Of a stretch of 64,000 nt of DNA, positions 26,021-34,939 are shown piece by piece. The notes below the pieces were generated by a model that did not search any database, was not told the origin of the DNA, and worked only from the letters and a program-made list of their open reading frames with translations. Both the position numbers and the translations under genes were made by a program. This DNA comes from Blastopirellula marina DSM 3645. Lineage in GTDB: Bacteria; Planctomycetota; Planctomycetia; Pirellulales; Pirellulaceae. The first letter of the stretch is position 1. Every line of letters starts with the position of its first letter. The DNA is taken from contig NZ_CH672376.1 in NCBI RefSeq assembly GCF_000153105.1, forward strand, positions 2,643,817 to 2,707,816, given 5' to 3'.

Positions 26021-29000
26021 CCAGCCCCGTTCAAGACGAGTTTTTCGACAATCTGCTGAGCGACTTCCTGGATGAATCATCGCAATTGATCGATCGTCTC
26101 AATGATAACCTGCTCGAACTCGATGAATGGGCGAAGCTTGCCGCCGAAGACGGCGGCGCCATCCTGGACGCCGACTTGGTGAACGATATGTTTCGTTCGG
26201 CCCACAGCGTCAAAGGATTGTCGGCGATGTTGGGACTCCCGAGCATCAATTGCCTGACTCACAACGTCGAGAATATTTTTGACGCCGCTCGACGAAATGA
26301 ATTGAAGGTGACGTCTCACGTTGTCGAGATCGTGTTCAATTCGGTCGACCTGCTGAGCGCGATGCTGCACGAATTGCGAGAAAACGCATCCGACGATGTG
26401 CCGTGCGAAGAAATGATTGAACAGATCAAAGCGGTCCTCAACGAAGCCGGCTGCGCCCGCGAGCAAACCTCGCAAGCGGACGCCGAAGCGTTTTTGGACG
26501 ATGCCGAAGTCGAAGTCGATGTCGAAGTCGATGTCGAAGCGGATGCCGAAGCGGATGCCGAAGTCGAAGTCGAAGTCGAAGCGGAAGCGGAAGCGGACGT
26601 CGAGGCCAACCGGGGCGAAATCGCCGCAGCGGCTCTGCGCGGCGAAGTCGCGGCGATGTTCGCTGGAGTGACCGATGAGTCGGAAGTCCCGGCCAAATAC
26701 GTTTCGATCTTCATTGACGAAACCGAAATGGCGGTCGACGAATTGAGCGACATTCTTGTCTCGATCGATAGTGAAGTCGCCGAAGCGGTGACCCGAACGT
26801 TGCTTGTCACTTCGCATCGCATCAAAGGCTCGGCCGCCTCGATTGGATTAAACCGTCCGGCGCGACTCGCGCATGTGATGGAAGACATTTTGCAGGAGAT
26901 CCGTGACGACGGCGGAGTCGTATCGGGCGAACTGGCCGACGCGCTGCTGCCCTGCATCGATGGATTTCGCGTCTATGTGCAAGAGCTTAAGGAAGGCGCT
27001 TGTAAAACGGACAGCTTTGAGCAACTGACCATCGATTTGCTGATGGCCTGGCGTGGTCGAGAAAGTGCGACTCCCCATTTCGAGCTGCCTCCGGTCCATG
27101 CTTCGCTGCCGATGCCCAGCAGCGAAGCGGAGACGACTTCGTTGGCGCCGGATCGTAACTTCGACGACGAGGAAGGATATAGCATCGATCTGACATTCGA
27201 TCAGAACCTGCCGCTCTCTACATTGAAAGCGCAGCTGTTACTGGAAAAGGTCAGCCGTGTCGGTGAAGTGCACGATAGCGCTCCAACCTATGAAGAGTTG
27301 GATCACCTGGAGCACGTCGGGCGGTTGAAGATCGAAGTATCGACCGACGAATCGCTCGAGTCGCTTTACTCCTTGGTCGACGTCTCCGGCGTCGTGTCGG
27401 CGAAAATCATCCCCAAAGTCGCCGCGGCCCAACCCGAATGTCCCGTCGAAGCCGCCGAGCCGCCTCCTCAGAAAGTCGAACCGCAGGCCGTCGCGCCGGC
27501 GCCCCCAACGCCGCAGGTTGCAAAAATAGAGCCAACTCCAGCCGTTCCGGCTTCGCCAACGAAAGTCGCCGCAGCAGCGCCAAAACCGCCCAGTCCCGCC
27601 GCCTCACCGGGAGCCGCAGCGCGACCCAAAGGCGTCGATTCTTCGTCAAAACCGGCCGAGACCCTCCGAGTCGATATCGAACGACTTGATCAATTGATGA
27701 ATCTGGCGGGGCAGTTGGTGATCAATCGGGCCCGATTCGAACAATTGAGCGACGGATTGCGAGACGCACTTCCCCACAAATCGGCCCAACACAAAATGAA
27801 CAACGCTTGCAGCTTGAGCAGCAAGCTGCTGCAAATGGTTGACAGCATCGACGAACGCTCCGCCAAGGGGCAGGGAGAATGGAACGCGATCAAGTCGCAT
27901 GTCCGCATGTTGAACGCAGACCTGGAGTCGATCTCTCGTGAGACCGGTCGCTACCAAGCGATGCGGATCCGATCCAACGAATTGCATGAAGCGGTCCATC
28001 AATTGGAACGAGTTTCCGACGGTATTCAAAAATGCGTGATGGATACGCGGATGGTCCCCATCGGCCCGTTGTTCGGGCGATTCAAACGGGTTGTCCGCGA
28101 CGTCTCGCGCACCAACGGTAAAGAAATTCGTCTTGATATCTCCGGCGAAAAAACGGAGCTCGACAAGCGGATGATCGACGAGCTTGGCGATCCGTTGATC
28201 CATATGGTGCGAAACTCGGCCGACCATGGAATCGAGTCGCCTGAAGTACGGGTCGCGAACGGAAAATCGCCGCAAGGAACGATCAAGCTGGACGCGTTCC
28301 ATCGCGGCAACAGCATCATCATTCAAGTGACCGATGACGGCAAAGGACTCGACCCCACGTTAATTTTGCGAAAAGCGATTGATCGGGGAATCGTCGATCC
28401 GGCTGAAGCCGACAAGATGAGCAATCAACAGATTTTTCAATTGATCTGGGAGCCCGGCTTTAGCACGGCGGAGAAGATCACCGAAATTTCTGGACGCGGT
28501 ATGGGCATGGATATCGTCCGCTCCAAAATTGAAAATGTAAACGGCGTTGTCGAAGTTGACAGCACGCCGGGCAAAGGCGCTACATTCACGATCAAGCTCC
28601 CGCTGACGATGGCGATTTTGCCGAGTCTGATGACGCGGATCAACGGCGAAACTTTTGCGCTGCCGATCGAATCAATCAGCGAAATTGTCCGAGTTCCGCG
28701 TGAGGAATTTGGCACTGTCCAAGGGGTGTTAACCGCATCCATTCGGGGACGCGTGGTTTCCGTGGTCCGTCTGGAACAACTGTTTGACGGAGTTCGTCCA
28801 CCTGCAACCGATACGATTGACGCAACTGATGCGACGATCGTCGTAATTGGTCAGGAAGGACGAGAATTAGGACTAGCGGTCGACGACTTGCTCGGAGAGG
28901 AAGATATCGTTGTGAAGTCGATGGCTGAGAATTATGAGAACGTCGTCGGCCTTTCCGGCGCTTGCATTCGAGGCGATGGCCGAGTCGCGTTGATTTTGGA

Positions 29001-29061
29001 TCCTTCGGCCATGATTGACGCGGCGTCCCAACGTCGTAATTCGATGGTCGGCACAAAATGA
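26017..29061 (+). CDS. cheA: Chemotaxis histidine kinase CheA with two Hpt domains
   Basis: A 1,014-residue kinase, long for CheA. Hpt1 has its phospho-acceptor at His63 (SAHSVKGLSA) and Hpt2 at His267 (TSHRIKGSAAS). Between them residues 162-196 are an alternating Glu/Asp-Val-Ala tract encoded by 6-bp repeats. A Pro/Ala linker (about 475-540) leads to the dimerisation helices, then the ATPase domain with HMVRNSADHGIE, TDDGKGLDP and GRGMGMDIVRSKIE, and a C-terminal CheW-like domain (MTRINGETFALPIESISEIV). It autophosphorylates in response to receptors and feeds the receivers in this cluster. It overlaps cheR (ATGA) and the next gene (ATGA). Confidence 0.96.
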   Translation: MTSPVQDEFFDNLLSDFLDESSQLIDRLNDNLLELDEWAKLAAEDGGAILDADLVNDMFRSAHSVKGLSAMLGLPSINCLTHNVENIFDAARRNELKVTSHVVEIVFNSVDLLSAMLHELRENASDDVPCEEMIEQIKAVLNEAGCAREQTSQADAEAFLDDAEVEVDVEVDVEADAEADAEVEVEVEAEAEADVEANRGEIAAAALRGEVAAMFAGVTDESEVPAKYVSIFIDETEMAVDELSDILVSIDSEVAEAVTRTLLVTSHRIKGSAASIGLNRPARLAHVMEDILQEIRDDGGVVSGELADALLPCIDGFRVYVQELKEGACKTDSFEQLTIDLLMAWRGRESATPHFELPPVHASLPMPSSEAETTSLAPDRNFDDEEGYSIDLTFDQNLPLSTLKAQLLLEKVSRVGEVHDSAPTYEELDHLEHVGRLKIEVSTDESLESLYSLVDVSGVVSAKIIPKVAAAQPECPVEAAEPPPQKVEPQAVAPAPPTPQVAKIEPTPAVPASPTKVAAAAPKPPSPAASPGAAARPKGVDSSSKPAETLRVDIERLDQLMNLAGQLVINRARFEQLSDGLRDALPHKSAQHKMNNACSLSSKLLQMVDSIDERSAKGQGEWNAIKSHVRMLNADLESISRETGRYQAMRIRSNELHEAVHQLERVSDGIQKCVMDTRMVPIGPLFGRFKRVVRDVSRTNGKEIRLDISGEKTELDKRMIDELGDPLIHMVRNSADHGIESPEVRVANGKSPQGTIKLDAFHRGNSIIIQVTDDGKGLDPTLILRKAIDRGIVDPAEADKMSNQQIFQLIWEPGFSTAEKITEISGRGMGMDIVRSKIENVNGVVEVDSTPGKGATFTIKLPLTMAILPSLMTRINGETFALPIESISEIVRVPREEFGTVQGVLTASIRGRVVSVVRLEQLFDGVRPPATDTIDATDATIVVIGQEGRELGLAVDDLLGEEDIVVKSMAENYENVVGLSGACIRGDGRVALILDPSAMIDAASQRRNSMVGTK
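26505..26607 (+). repeat. In-frame hexanucleotide repeat tract in cheA
   Basis: About 100 bp are built from GTCGAAGTCGAT/GTCGAAGCGGAT-like units, mainly 6 bp long. The product is an acidic Glu/Asp-Val/Ala string between the two Hpt domains. Because the unit is a multiple of three, length changes would stay in frame. Confidence 0.85.
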
Positions 29062-29687
29062 GGGAGCAAATGTCAGAAAATCATCCAGTAAGTAAAGTGC
29101 ATCTGGAAGTTCTTCATCAACTTCTAGGCGCCGCTACGCACGAAGCTTCGGCGGCCATGTGTCGTTGGACCAACGGCTTGATCACCATGTCGCTTGACGA
29201 GGTGCGCGAGATTCCGCTGGAAGAAGTTTCGGTGGAGTATGACTTTGGCATGGAAATGCTGACGATGGTCGTGCTGACGCTCAACGGTGAAATCGGCGGA
29301 TCGATGATCCTCTGTTTCGACGAAGAGAATGGCCGCGAACTGGCCTCGTCGCTGCTCAGTTCCAAGCAGTCAGGTTCTGGCCAGTGGTCGGCGCTCGAAC
29401 GTTCCGCGCTGTGCGAAACAGGCAATATATTGGGATGCGCTTACTTGAACGCGCTGACCCGACTCATGTCGGTGGAGTTGGTTCCTTCGCCTCCCTATTT
29501 TTTACAAGACTACGGCGCCAGCGTCCTTCAACAAGCGTTGATGGAACAGGCCGGAATCGACGATCAGGTGCTGATCTGTCGAACCCGTTTTACGCGAGGC
29601 GATCAAGAACTGAATTGGAACGTGTTTTTCGTTCCCAACATTCAGATGCGTCAAAGGATGGAAGACGCGCTGCATATCGACGCGTAA
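29058..29687 (+). CDS. CheC/CheX-like chemotaxis phosphatase with one conserved active site
   Basis: A 209-residue protein of the CheC/FliY/CheX superfamily. The second CheC motif (S-x3-E-x2-N-x22-P) is seen as SALCETGNILGCAYLNALTR with a proline at the expected distance. The first motif, near LLGAATHEASAAM, lacks the Glu/Asn residues, so only one active site is likely. CheC enzymes dephosphorylate CheY-P and bind CheD. The start overlaps the cheA stop (ATGA, 29058); ATG 29070 with AGGGAG close upstream is also possible. cheD follows directly, which supports the assignment. Confidence 0.8.
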   Translation: MREQMSENHPVSKVHLEVLHQLLGAATHEASAAMCRWTNGLITMSLDEVREIPLEEVSVEYDFGMEMLTMVVLTLNGEIGGSMILCFDEENGRELASSLLSSKQSGSGQWSALERSALCETGNILGCAYLNALTRLMSVELVPSPPYFLQDYGASVLQQALMEQAGIDDQVLICRTRFTRGDQELNWNVFFVPNIQMRQRMEDALHIDA

Positions 29688-29735
29688 ATTATCGTTATCC
29701 GGCGGAAGCAGTTAGGGCAAGTATCGGCGAAACGC

Positions 29736-30206
29736 ATGGTTACCGCAGTACAACATAACGTGGGGCTCGGCCAGATTCAGGTCGCCCGCAATGACGAAAT
29801 GCTGACCTCGATATTGGGGTCGTGTATCGGCGTGGTGATCTATGATCAGTCTCGTCGGATTGCGGCGTTCGCCCATGTCGTGTTGCCGACCTCCGGCGGC
29901 CGACCTGGTTCCCCGGGACGATTCGCCGATTCGGCGGTTCCCGCGATGTTGCAGCAACTGCGCAACGAAGGGGCGAACCCGCAGCAATTGCGCGCCAAAA
30001 TCACCGGCGGCGCTTGCATGTTCGGCAACAGTCAAATCAATATCGGCGAACGAAACGCAGAAGAGGTTCGTCGGCAATTGAAAGAAAAGAAAATTCCACT
30101 GATCGCCGAGGATGTGGGAGGAGCAAAGGGACGTAAAGTTCACTTCTCGCCGCAAACGTCGCAGTTGGAAGTCGTCGTCATGGGTGTGACCTCAACCATT
30201 ATCTAA
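29736..30206 (+). CDS. cheD: Chemoreceptor glutamine deamidase CheD
   Basis: A 156-residue amidase that converts receptor glutamines to glutamates and is controlled by CheC. The catalytic Cys is in TSILGSCIGVVIYD, the His in AAFAHVVLP, and the late KITGGACMFG and IAEDVGGAKGRKV are typical of the family. It stands 48 bp after the CheC-like gene. In a cluster without cheB it may be the only receptor deamidase. Confidence 0.94.
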   Translation: MVTAVQHNVGLGQIQVARNDEMLTSILGSCIGVVIYDQSRRIAAFAHVVLPTSGGRPGSPGRFADSAVPAMLQQLRNEGANPQQLRAKITGGACMFGNSQINIGERNAEEVRRQLKEKKIPLIAEDVGGAKGRKVHFSPQTSQLEVVVMGVTSTII

Positions 30207-30238
30207 AGAAGCGATTTTCCGATCGTAGGATTGAAATT

Positions 30239-30751
30239 ATGTCGAAGCGATTACTAGTTACTGACGACGCAATGATCATTCGTGAAATGATTAAAGAAAC
30301 GGCGATCGCAGCGGGTTGGGAAGTTGTCGGCGAAGCGGATAACGGCCTCGCGGCGCTCGAGGCGTTTCGCAAATGGCGCCCAGACGCGATGACGCTTGAC
30401 ATCGTCATGCCCGAGTACGACGGCATTTACGCTTTAGAAAACATTCGAGCCGAGTTCCCCGACGCTCGCGTCCTGATGGTCAGCGCCATCGATCAAACCA
30501 GCGTGCTGAAAGATGCGCTGCGTAAAGGGGCGACCGATTTTATCATCAAGCCCTCTATTCGCTGCACCGAGCAAAGCTGCGTAATGCCGGCGGTGCAAGC
30601 GTTCTTGCTCCGTTGCGAGAAGGAACAAGGGCTCCCCTGCCCGATATCGGATCCGTGTCAGTGCGTCGAATGCCGCGACGTGCGTCGCGTCGTAGAGCAA
30701 TGGAACGACGTCCTTGGCAAGACGGTGGATGGCGCCATGGCCGAAGCTTAG
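30239..30751 (+). CDS. Receiver-domain protein with a cysteine-rich C-terminal tail
   Basis: A 170-residue response regulator. The receiver (1-120) has VTDDAMI, the phospho-acceptor in MTLDIVMPEYDGIYAL, MVSAIDQ and the Lys in DFIIKPS. The tail (about 115-170) is unusual: it holds RCTEQSC, LLRCEKE and PCPISDPCQCVEC, at least seven cysteines in about 45 residues. Such spacing could hold zinc or an Fe-S cluster or act as a thiol switch. AGGA lies 8 bp before the ATG. It is the last gene of the che operon and may be a second output, or substitute for the missing CheB in adaptation. Confidence 0.85.
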   Translation: MSKRLLVTDDAMIIREMIKETAIAAGWEVVGEADNGLAALEAFRKWRPDAMTLDIVMPEYDGIYALENIRAEFPDARVLMVSAIDQTSVLKDALRKGATDFIIKPSIRCTEQSCVMPAVQAFLLRCEKEQGLPCPISDPCQCVECRDVRRVVEQWNDVLGKTVDGAMAEA

Positions 30752-30827
30752 TTGGCCACGATTCGCCGTTGGTGGTCCGCGCAGCGATCTACCAACGGAA
30801 GAATGAAATCTGGCGCGCTGCCGACAA

Positions 30828-31166
30828 CTATTGCGGCGGATCTGCCGGCGGCGATTTCGGTGGTCGATTGACGATTTTCTCGAGTTCTTCGCGAATCGAT
30901 TTTTCGATACGACCTTTGAACAGCATCGCGGCGAAAGGAAGACTTCCTTTCACGATGACAAGTTCTTCGAGGACATCCATGGTCCCCTTGATGTCGACCC
31001 CCATGGTGCGAAAGGAAAACACCATGATGTTTCCTTCCCACGTCTGCTGCATATCTTTTACCTGGCCTTCAAAGCGGCCACGCATTTTCTCCAGGACATA
31101 CTGCACTTTTTCTATCGCCGCTTCTTGGCCAAGCGGATGGGGAACTTCGACATGAAATCCTGGCAT
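30828..31166 (-). CDS. Putative polyhydroxyalkanoic acid system protein (PHA_gran_rgn family)
   Basis: A 112-residue protein that matches the small PHA granule-region family: PHPLGQEAAIEKVQYVLEKM, then FSFRTMGVDIKGTMDVLEEL and LPFAAMLFKGRIEKSIREEL. These proteins resemble the START/CoxG fold in miniature and are linked by context to polyhydroxyalkanoate granules; the biochemical role is unknown. AGGAG lies 7 bp before the start. It converges with the che operon. No phaC or phaP gene is in the window. Confidence 0.8.
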   Translation of the reverse strand: MPGFHVEVPHPLGQEAAIEKVQYVLEKMRGRFEGQVKDMQQTWEGNIMVFSFRTMGVDIKGTMDVLEELVIVKGSLPFAAMLFKGRIEKSIREELEKIVNRPPKSPPADPPQ

Positions 31167-31244
31167 GGGTTGACTCCTGGCCGACGAGGCGACGCTGAAG
31201 GATGTTCCGGGATGATCCCGTTGGGCTAACGTCAGAACAAAACG

Positions 31245-31463
31245 TTAGAACGAAAAAAAACGGGTCGCTTCCGTATCGTCGAAGGTACGGCGATCGCTCG
31301 GATGCCACAAGGGGAGTCCCTTTTCTAAGCGAGCGGCCAGAATATCTAACTTCTCCGAAGTGCCAGGCAGTGCGTCCGTCGAATCGAACGAAGTCGATTT
31401 CGTGTCGGTGGGTTCGTAGTCCCATATGCCCATCTTGATCGCTTCAAGTACGGAGCTTGGCAC
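31245..31463 (-). CDS. Small conserved planctomycete protein
   Basis: A 72-residue soluble protein starting at GTG with GGAGA 8 bp upstream. The pattern LEAIKMGIWDYEP ... ALPGTSEKLDILAARLEKGLPLWHPSDR is one I associate with short planctomycete proteins that have no assigned function. It lies 78 bp upstream of the PHA-system gene on the same strand and could be co-transcribed. Confidence 0.7.
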   Translation of the reverse strand: MPSSVLEAIKMGIWDYEPTDTKSTSFDSTDALPGTSEKLDILAARLEKGLPLWHPSDRRTFDDTEATRFFSF

Positions 31464-31639
31464 GATAGAGTCTCCTTCGAATAGAAATTAACTGGACAGG
31501 GGTCGGCGCCTGCCGCGCGACGCATCAAAAACGACACGCTTACTCGCAAAAACGCCAACGATCCAGCGCGGCCCGCCTTGCCGCCGAATCGAAAGGAACA
31601 GTATCAAACGGCGAAAATGAAAAGTCAAGCAAAACGTAA

Positions 31640-32365
31640 CTACGTCGCGCATGCCTGTGAAACGTTCGATTCGCCATCGAAGGAATTCATCGTCGCTTTC
31701 AGTTGACGAACAAGCTGTTGATCAATCGCGCTGGTGCGTCGACCATTGCAAACAGCCCCACGCACCGCTAATACGTCAGCTCCGGCGACGATCGCGGCGG
31801 CAAAATGCAGCTTGGTCAGGGAACCTCCGCAAGCGGCGATTGCGCCGATGGCGCGAATCTGCTGAGTTGCGGCGGCAAGCTGGTCGATCGACAAAAAATC
31901 GAAGAGCGTTCGGCCATCTTTCACAAAGGTATCGATCAAAATCGCGGAGGCCGAAATCCGCTTGCTCCATTGTACCACATCGGCGAGCGGCGGGCATCTC
32001 GCTCGTTCTTCATCGGCATAGTAAACCGCGACGCGAGAGCAAGAATCGGGGACTCGATCATAAGCGGTCGAAGCGATTGACATCCAATCGGTACAGTCGG
32101 ATAGCTTCGCCAAACCATATTTCACCATGCTCGCCCCCCGAAAAGTATCGGGACCCCAGGCTCCAGCGCCGTCGCTGATTTCGCCCAAGGCGATGCTGAC
32201 CGGCGCTCGCTGCTCGACCGTTTGCACAATCTCTCGCCAAACGTGCGGCTCCGCCGCGCCGAGCGAACCCCGGGTCGGCTCTTTGATGTCGATCCAATCG
32301 GCGCCGCCGGAAAGCGCCGCTTCCGCTTCGATCGCCGAACGCACCGAGACGAGTAGCTGGGTCAT
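31640..32365 (-). CDS. mfnB: MfnB-like (5-formylfuran-3-yl)methyl phosphate synthase (DUF556)
   Basis: A 241-residue TIM-barrel enzyme of the MfnB/DUF556 family, which makes 4-(hydroxymethyl)-2-furancarboxaldehyde phosphate from two glyceraldehyde 3-phosphate, the first step to the furan of methanofuran. It shows LLVSVRSAIEAEAALSGGAD with WIDIKEPTRGSLGAA; the Lys in DIKEP (Lys28) is at the Schiff-base position known for the family. The late GAIAACGGSL and ADVLAVRGAVC are barrel phosphate-binding segments. Planctomycetes carry H4MPT/methanofuran-type C1 genes for formaldehyde oxidation, so its presence is expected. Its start overlaps the stop of the gene upstream (ATGA). Confidence 0.88.
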   Translation of the reverse strand: MTQLLVSVRSAIEAEAALSGGADWIDIKEPTRGSLGAAEPHVWREIVQTVEQRAPVSIALGEISDGAGAWGPDTFRGASMVKYGLAKLSDCTDWMSIASTAYDRVPDSCSRVAVYYADEERARCPPLADVVQWSKRISASAILIDTFVKDGRTLFDFLSIDQLAAATQQIRAIGAIAACGGSLTKLHFAAAIVAGADVLAVRGAVCNGRRTSAIDQQLVRQLKATMNSFDGESNVSQACAT

Positions 32366-32907
32366 TTCTCGATTCCTGTCGTTGCCGGCGCTTTTTTGGC
32401 GTCGATGAGCCAACGATTGAGTTGCAGAACTTTGGCTTCGGCGATCGGTTCGCACCAAGTTCCATCCAAGACGATATAGCCGTCGCACCACCGCCCATAC
32501 TCGGCAGGTACGTCACGTTGCTTCCACTCGCGCGCGCGTTCGGCCAAACGAACGACGACGGCGACCGATTCGCGCGGGGACGATCCGCTTGGTTCGTATT
32601 TAGCGACGCCGATAAAGAAGCATTCGACTGCTTCTAATGGGACGCGAAATATGCCGGCGCCGGGAAACCGCAGCACCAAGTAGGGATGGTCGTAGCGGAT
32701 TCGCGGAGGTTGCCGCAAGCGCAGCGTCACCCCCGCCGCGACGATAGCCGCGGCAAGCAGTCCCAGCGCGAATCCCCCAGCGACTTGGGTGCGCAGCAGT
32801 GCGGATATCCCGCTACCAGCGAAGAAAATGGCGGAAAACAAGGCCGCGACCTGGGCCGGGCGATGATTGGCGGCAAGCCAAAGAGAAGGAGGAATGGGGC
32901 TATTCAT
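32362..32907 (-). CDS. Hypothetical membrane protein upstream of mfnB
   Basis: A 181-residue protein with two adjacent spans near the N-terminus (AALFSAIFFAGSGISALL and GGFALGLLAAAIVAAGVTL) and a soluble C-terminal domain that resembles a PH-like fold (RIRYDHPYLVLRFPGAGIFRV). It is translationally coupled to mfnB (ATGA), so it is expressed first. Not assigned to a family; a link to C1 metabolism is only positional. ATG 32907 is preferred to a longer reading from 32952. Confidence 0.72.
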   Translation of the reverse strand: MNSPIPPSLWLAANHRPAQVAALFSAIFFAGSGISALLRTQVAGGFALGLLAAAIVAAGVTLRLRQPPRIRYDHPYLVLRFPGAGIFRVPLEAVECFFIGVAKYEPSGSSPRESVAVVVRLAERAREWKQRDVPAEYGRWCDGYIVLDGTWCEPIAEAKVLQLNRWLIDAKKAPATTGIEK

Positions 32908-33255
32908 GATGGCGGGAAAGTGGCGATGCGCCCGATTATCGCGACTTTGCATCGGCGCAAGAGCCTTATCATAGAGGGGATGCGACGATTCGCCAATAAA
33001 TTAAGGCTTGTTAATGCCGCCTTGGCGGCAAATTGGCTCCGTGGTAGCTTGTTTGTCGTTGCTAGTGACCTACGTTTGCCTGCATTCGCGTCGATCAAAT
33101 TTTCTCCAAATTGGTGGAAAATGGTCGTCGCTTCCCACCGCAAACCATGCAAGTCAATCGCTTTGGCATGCATGTCCGAACCCATCGGAAGTAGAGTCAT
33201 GCCAAACGCATCCATCAATTCTGACCACAGCGAATCAGCTTTCTCTGGAACGGCT

Positions 33256-34821
33256 ATGTCCCACGATCACCACGAGGGCGGTTCGGATCGGCCCGTACTG
33301 CTTGCGATCGGCGCTATCCTTATCGCGTTTACGTTGGCGACTTTGGCCGGTTGGACGCAACCGCAAGCGGCGCACGTCGCCGCCGAAGCGTCTCACGCCG
33401 AAGCGTCGCATGCCGAACATGCCGGCGCCGAAGAGCATCACGAAGCGGAGCATGCCGCAGGCGATCACGGCCATGCACACGCGCCGCCTCACATGGCGGC
33501 GGTTGCTCCGTTTATTTTGCTGTTGGGCGCGATCGCGGTTTTTCCGCTGGTCGGATATACGGCTCATTGGTGGGAAAAGCAACACAATCGCTTTTCTGGT
33601 CGCGATGATCCTGGCCGGCATTACGCTGGTCTACTACATGGTCCTCTATTCGGAAGCGGATTTAGCGCAGCGATTTCTCGCGTCGATCACGCGATCTTAA
33701 GAGAATACATCCCGTTCATTGTCCTCCTCTTCTCGCTCTACGTCATCTCGGGCGGGATTCGTATTGAGGGAGACATGCCGGCTCACCCCCTGACCAACGC
33801 CACCTTCTTGGGAGTTGGCGGCTTGTTGGCCAGCTTTATCGGCACGACCGGCGCCGCGATGTTGCTGATTCGCCCGCTGATCGAAACCAATAAAGAACGC
33901 AAATACGTCCAGCATACGGTCGTCTTCTTTATCTTCGTCGTCTGCAATTGCGGCGGCTGTTTGTTGCCGATCGGCGATCCTCCGTTGTTCCTTGGCTATC
34001 TGGAAGGCGTCGATTTCCTCTGGACGATGTGGGCGCTGTGGATGCCGTGGTTGATGGTCAACATTCTGTTGATCGCGATGTTCTATCTGATCGACAAATT
34101 CTACTATTACCCGAAAGAAAAGAAGTCGGACGTCGCTCGCGACGAAACCGAAGTCTCGCCGCTTCGCATTCGCGGCTTGCTGCCGAACGCATTGCTGCTG
34201 GTCGGGGTGATCTTTTCGGTCGCTTTGTTGGATCCGCAAAAGCCGTTCCCCGGAACCGATTGGCATCCGTTCGTCTACTTGCGAGAAGTGGTGCAGCTGG
34301 CCTTGGTCGGACTCAGCCTCTGGCTGGGCTCGAAGGCGGTTCGTTCCGATAACAAGTTCAACTACCATGCGATCGTCGAAGTCGCCGCGTTGTTCGTCGG
34401 CATCTTCATCTGCATGCAGCCGGCGCTGGAATTGCTCAACTTGCATGGTCCTAACCTGGGAATCGACACGCCGCAAAAGTTTTTCTGGATCACCGGCAGC
34501 TTGTCGGCGGTGTTAGATAACGCTCCGACGTACTTGGTCTTCTTCAAGACGGCCGACGCACAATACTCGGGCCAGCATCTGGTTGAAATGCTGCACACCG
34601 AGGGAGGCGCCGAAGCTTCTTTGAAATTGGTCGCCATCAGTTTAGGCGCCGTCTTCATGGGAGCGATGACCTATATCGGCAATGGTCCGAACTTTATGGT
34701 TCGTGCGATCGCCGAAGAATCGGGCGTCCGAATGCCCAGCTTTTTCGGTTATGTCCTGTTTTACAGCTTGCCGATCCTGCTGCCGGTAATGGTCGTGATG
34801 TCGTTAATCTTCCTGCGATAA
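33256..34821 (+). CDS. NhaD-type sodium:proton antiporter (CitMHS-like), with two compensating frameshifts
   Basis: A 521-codon frame encoding an ion-transporter-superfamily protein with a His/Glu/Ala-rich outer loop (HAEASHAEHAGAEEHHEAEH) after the first span. Core motifs include REYIPFIVLLFSLYVISGG, TTGAAMLLIRPLIE, GDPPLFLGYLEGV and DNAPTYLVFF. Between 33593 and 33684 the main frame reads a non-membrane string (SGRDDPGRHYAGLLHG), whereas the next frame of the same DNA reads FLVAMILAGITLVYYMVLYS, exactly the span expected after HWWEKQHNRF. One extra T in TTTT (33592-33595) and one missing base near 33684 would explain this. Either two sequence errors or a genuine double mutation that would damage one span. 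Confidence 0.85.
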   Translation: MSHDHHEGGSDRPVLLAIGAILIAFTLATLAGWTQPQAAHVAAEASHAEASHAEHAGAEEHHEAEHAAGDHGHAHAPPHMAAVAPFILLLGAIAVFPLVGYTAHWWEKQHNRFSGRDDPGRHYAGLLHGPLFGSGFSAAISRVDHAILREYIPFIVLLFSLYVISGGIRIEGDMPAHPLTNATFLGVGGLLASFIGTTGAAMLLIRPLIETNKERKYVQHTVVFFIFVVCNCGGCLLPIGDPPLFLGYLEGVDFLWTMWALWMPWLMVNILLIAMFYLIDKFYYYPKEKKSDVARDETEVSPLRIRGLLPNALLLVGVIFSVALLDPQKPFPGTDWHPFVYLREVVQLALVGLSLWLGSKAVRSDNKFNYHAIVEVAALFVGIFICMQPALELLNLHGPNLGIDTPQKFFWITGSLSAVLDNAPTYLVFFKTADAQYSGQHLVEMLHTEGGAEASLKLVAISLGAVFMGAMTYIGNGPNFMVRAIAEESGVRMPSFFGYVLFYSLPILLPVMVVMSLIFLR

Positions 34822-34939
34822 GCGGGAAATGTTGGTTGGCGACGCGGCGGACGCTCTGTTTCGCCGCTAGTCGTCCGGCTCTCGACTTAGTACGCTGGAA
34901 CAAAGTCCCGACTTTCGCTCCAGCGACATAGATGCAGCC

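Noticed and set aside
33008..33700. Separate 230-codon gene overlapping the NhaD-type gene
   Set aside because: Only its segment 33593-33684 is protein-like, and that part belongs to the transporter after a frameshift; the rest is a shadow.
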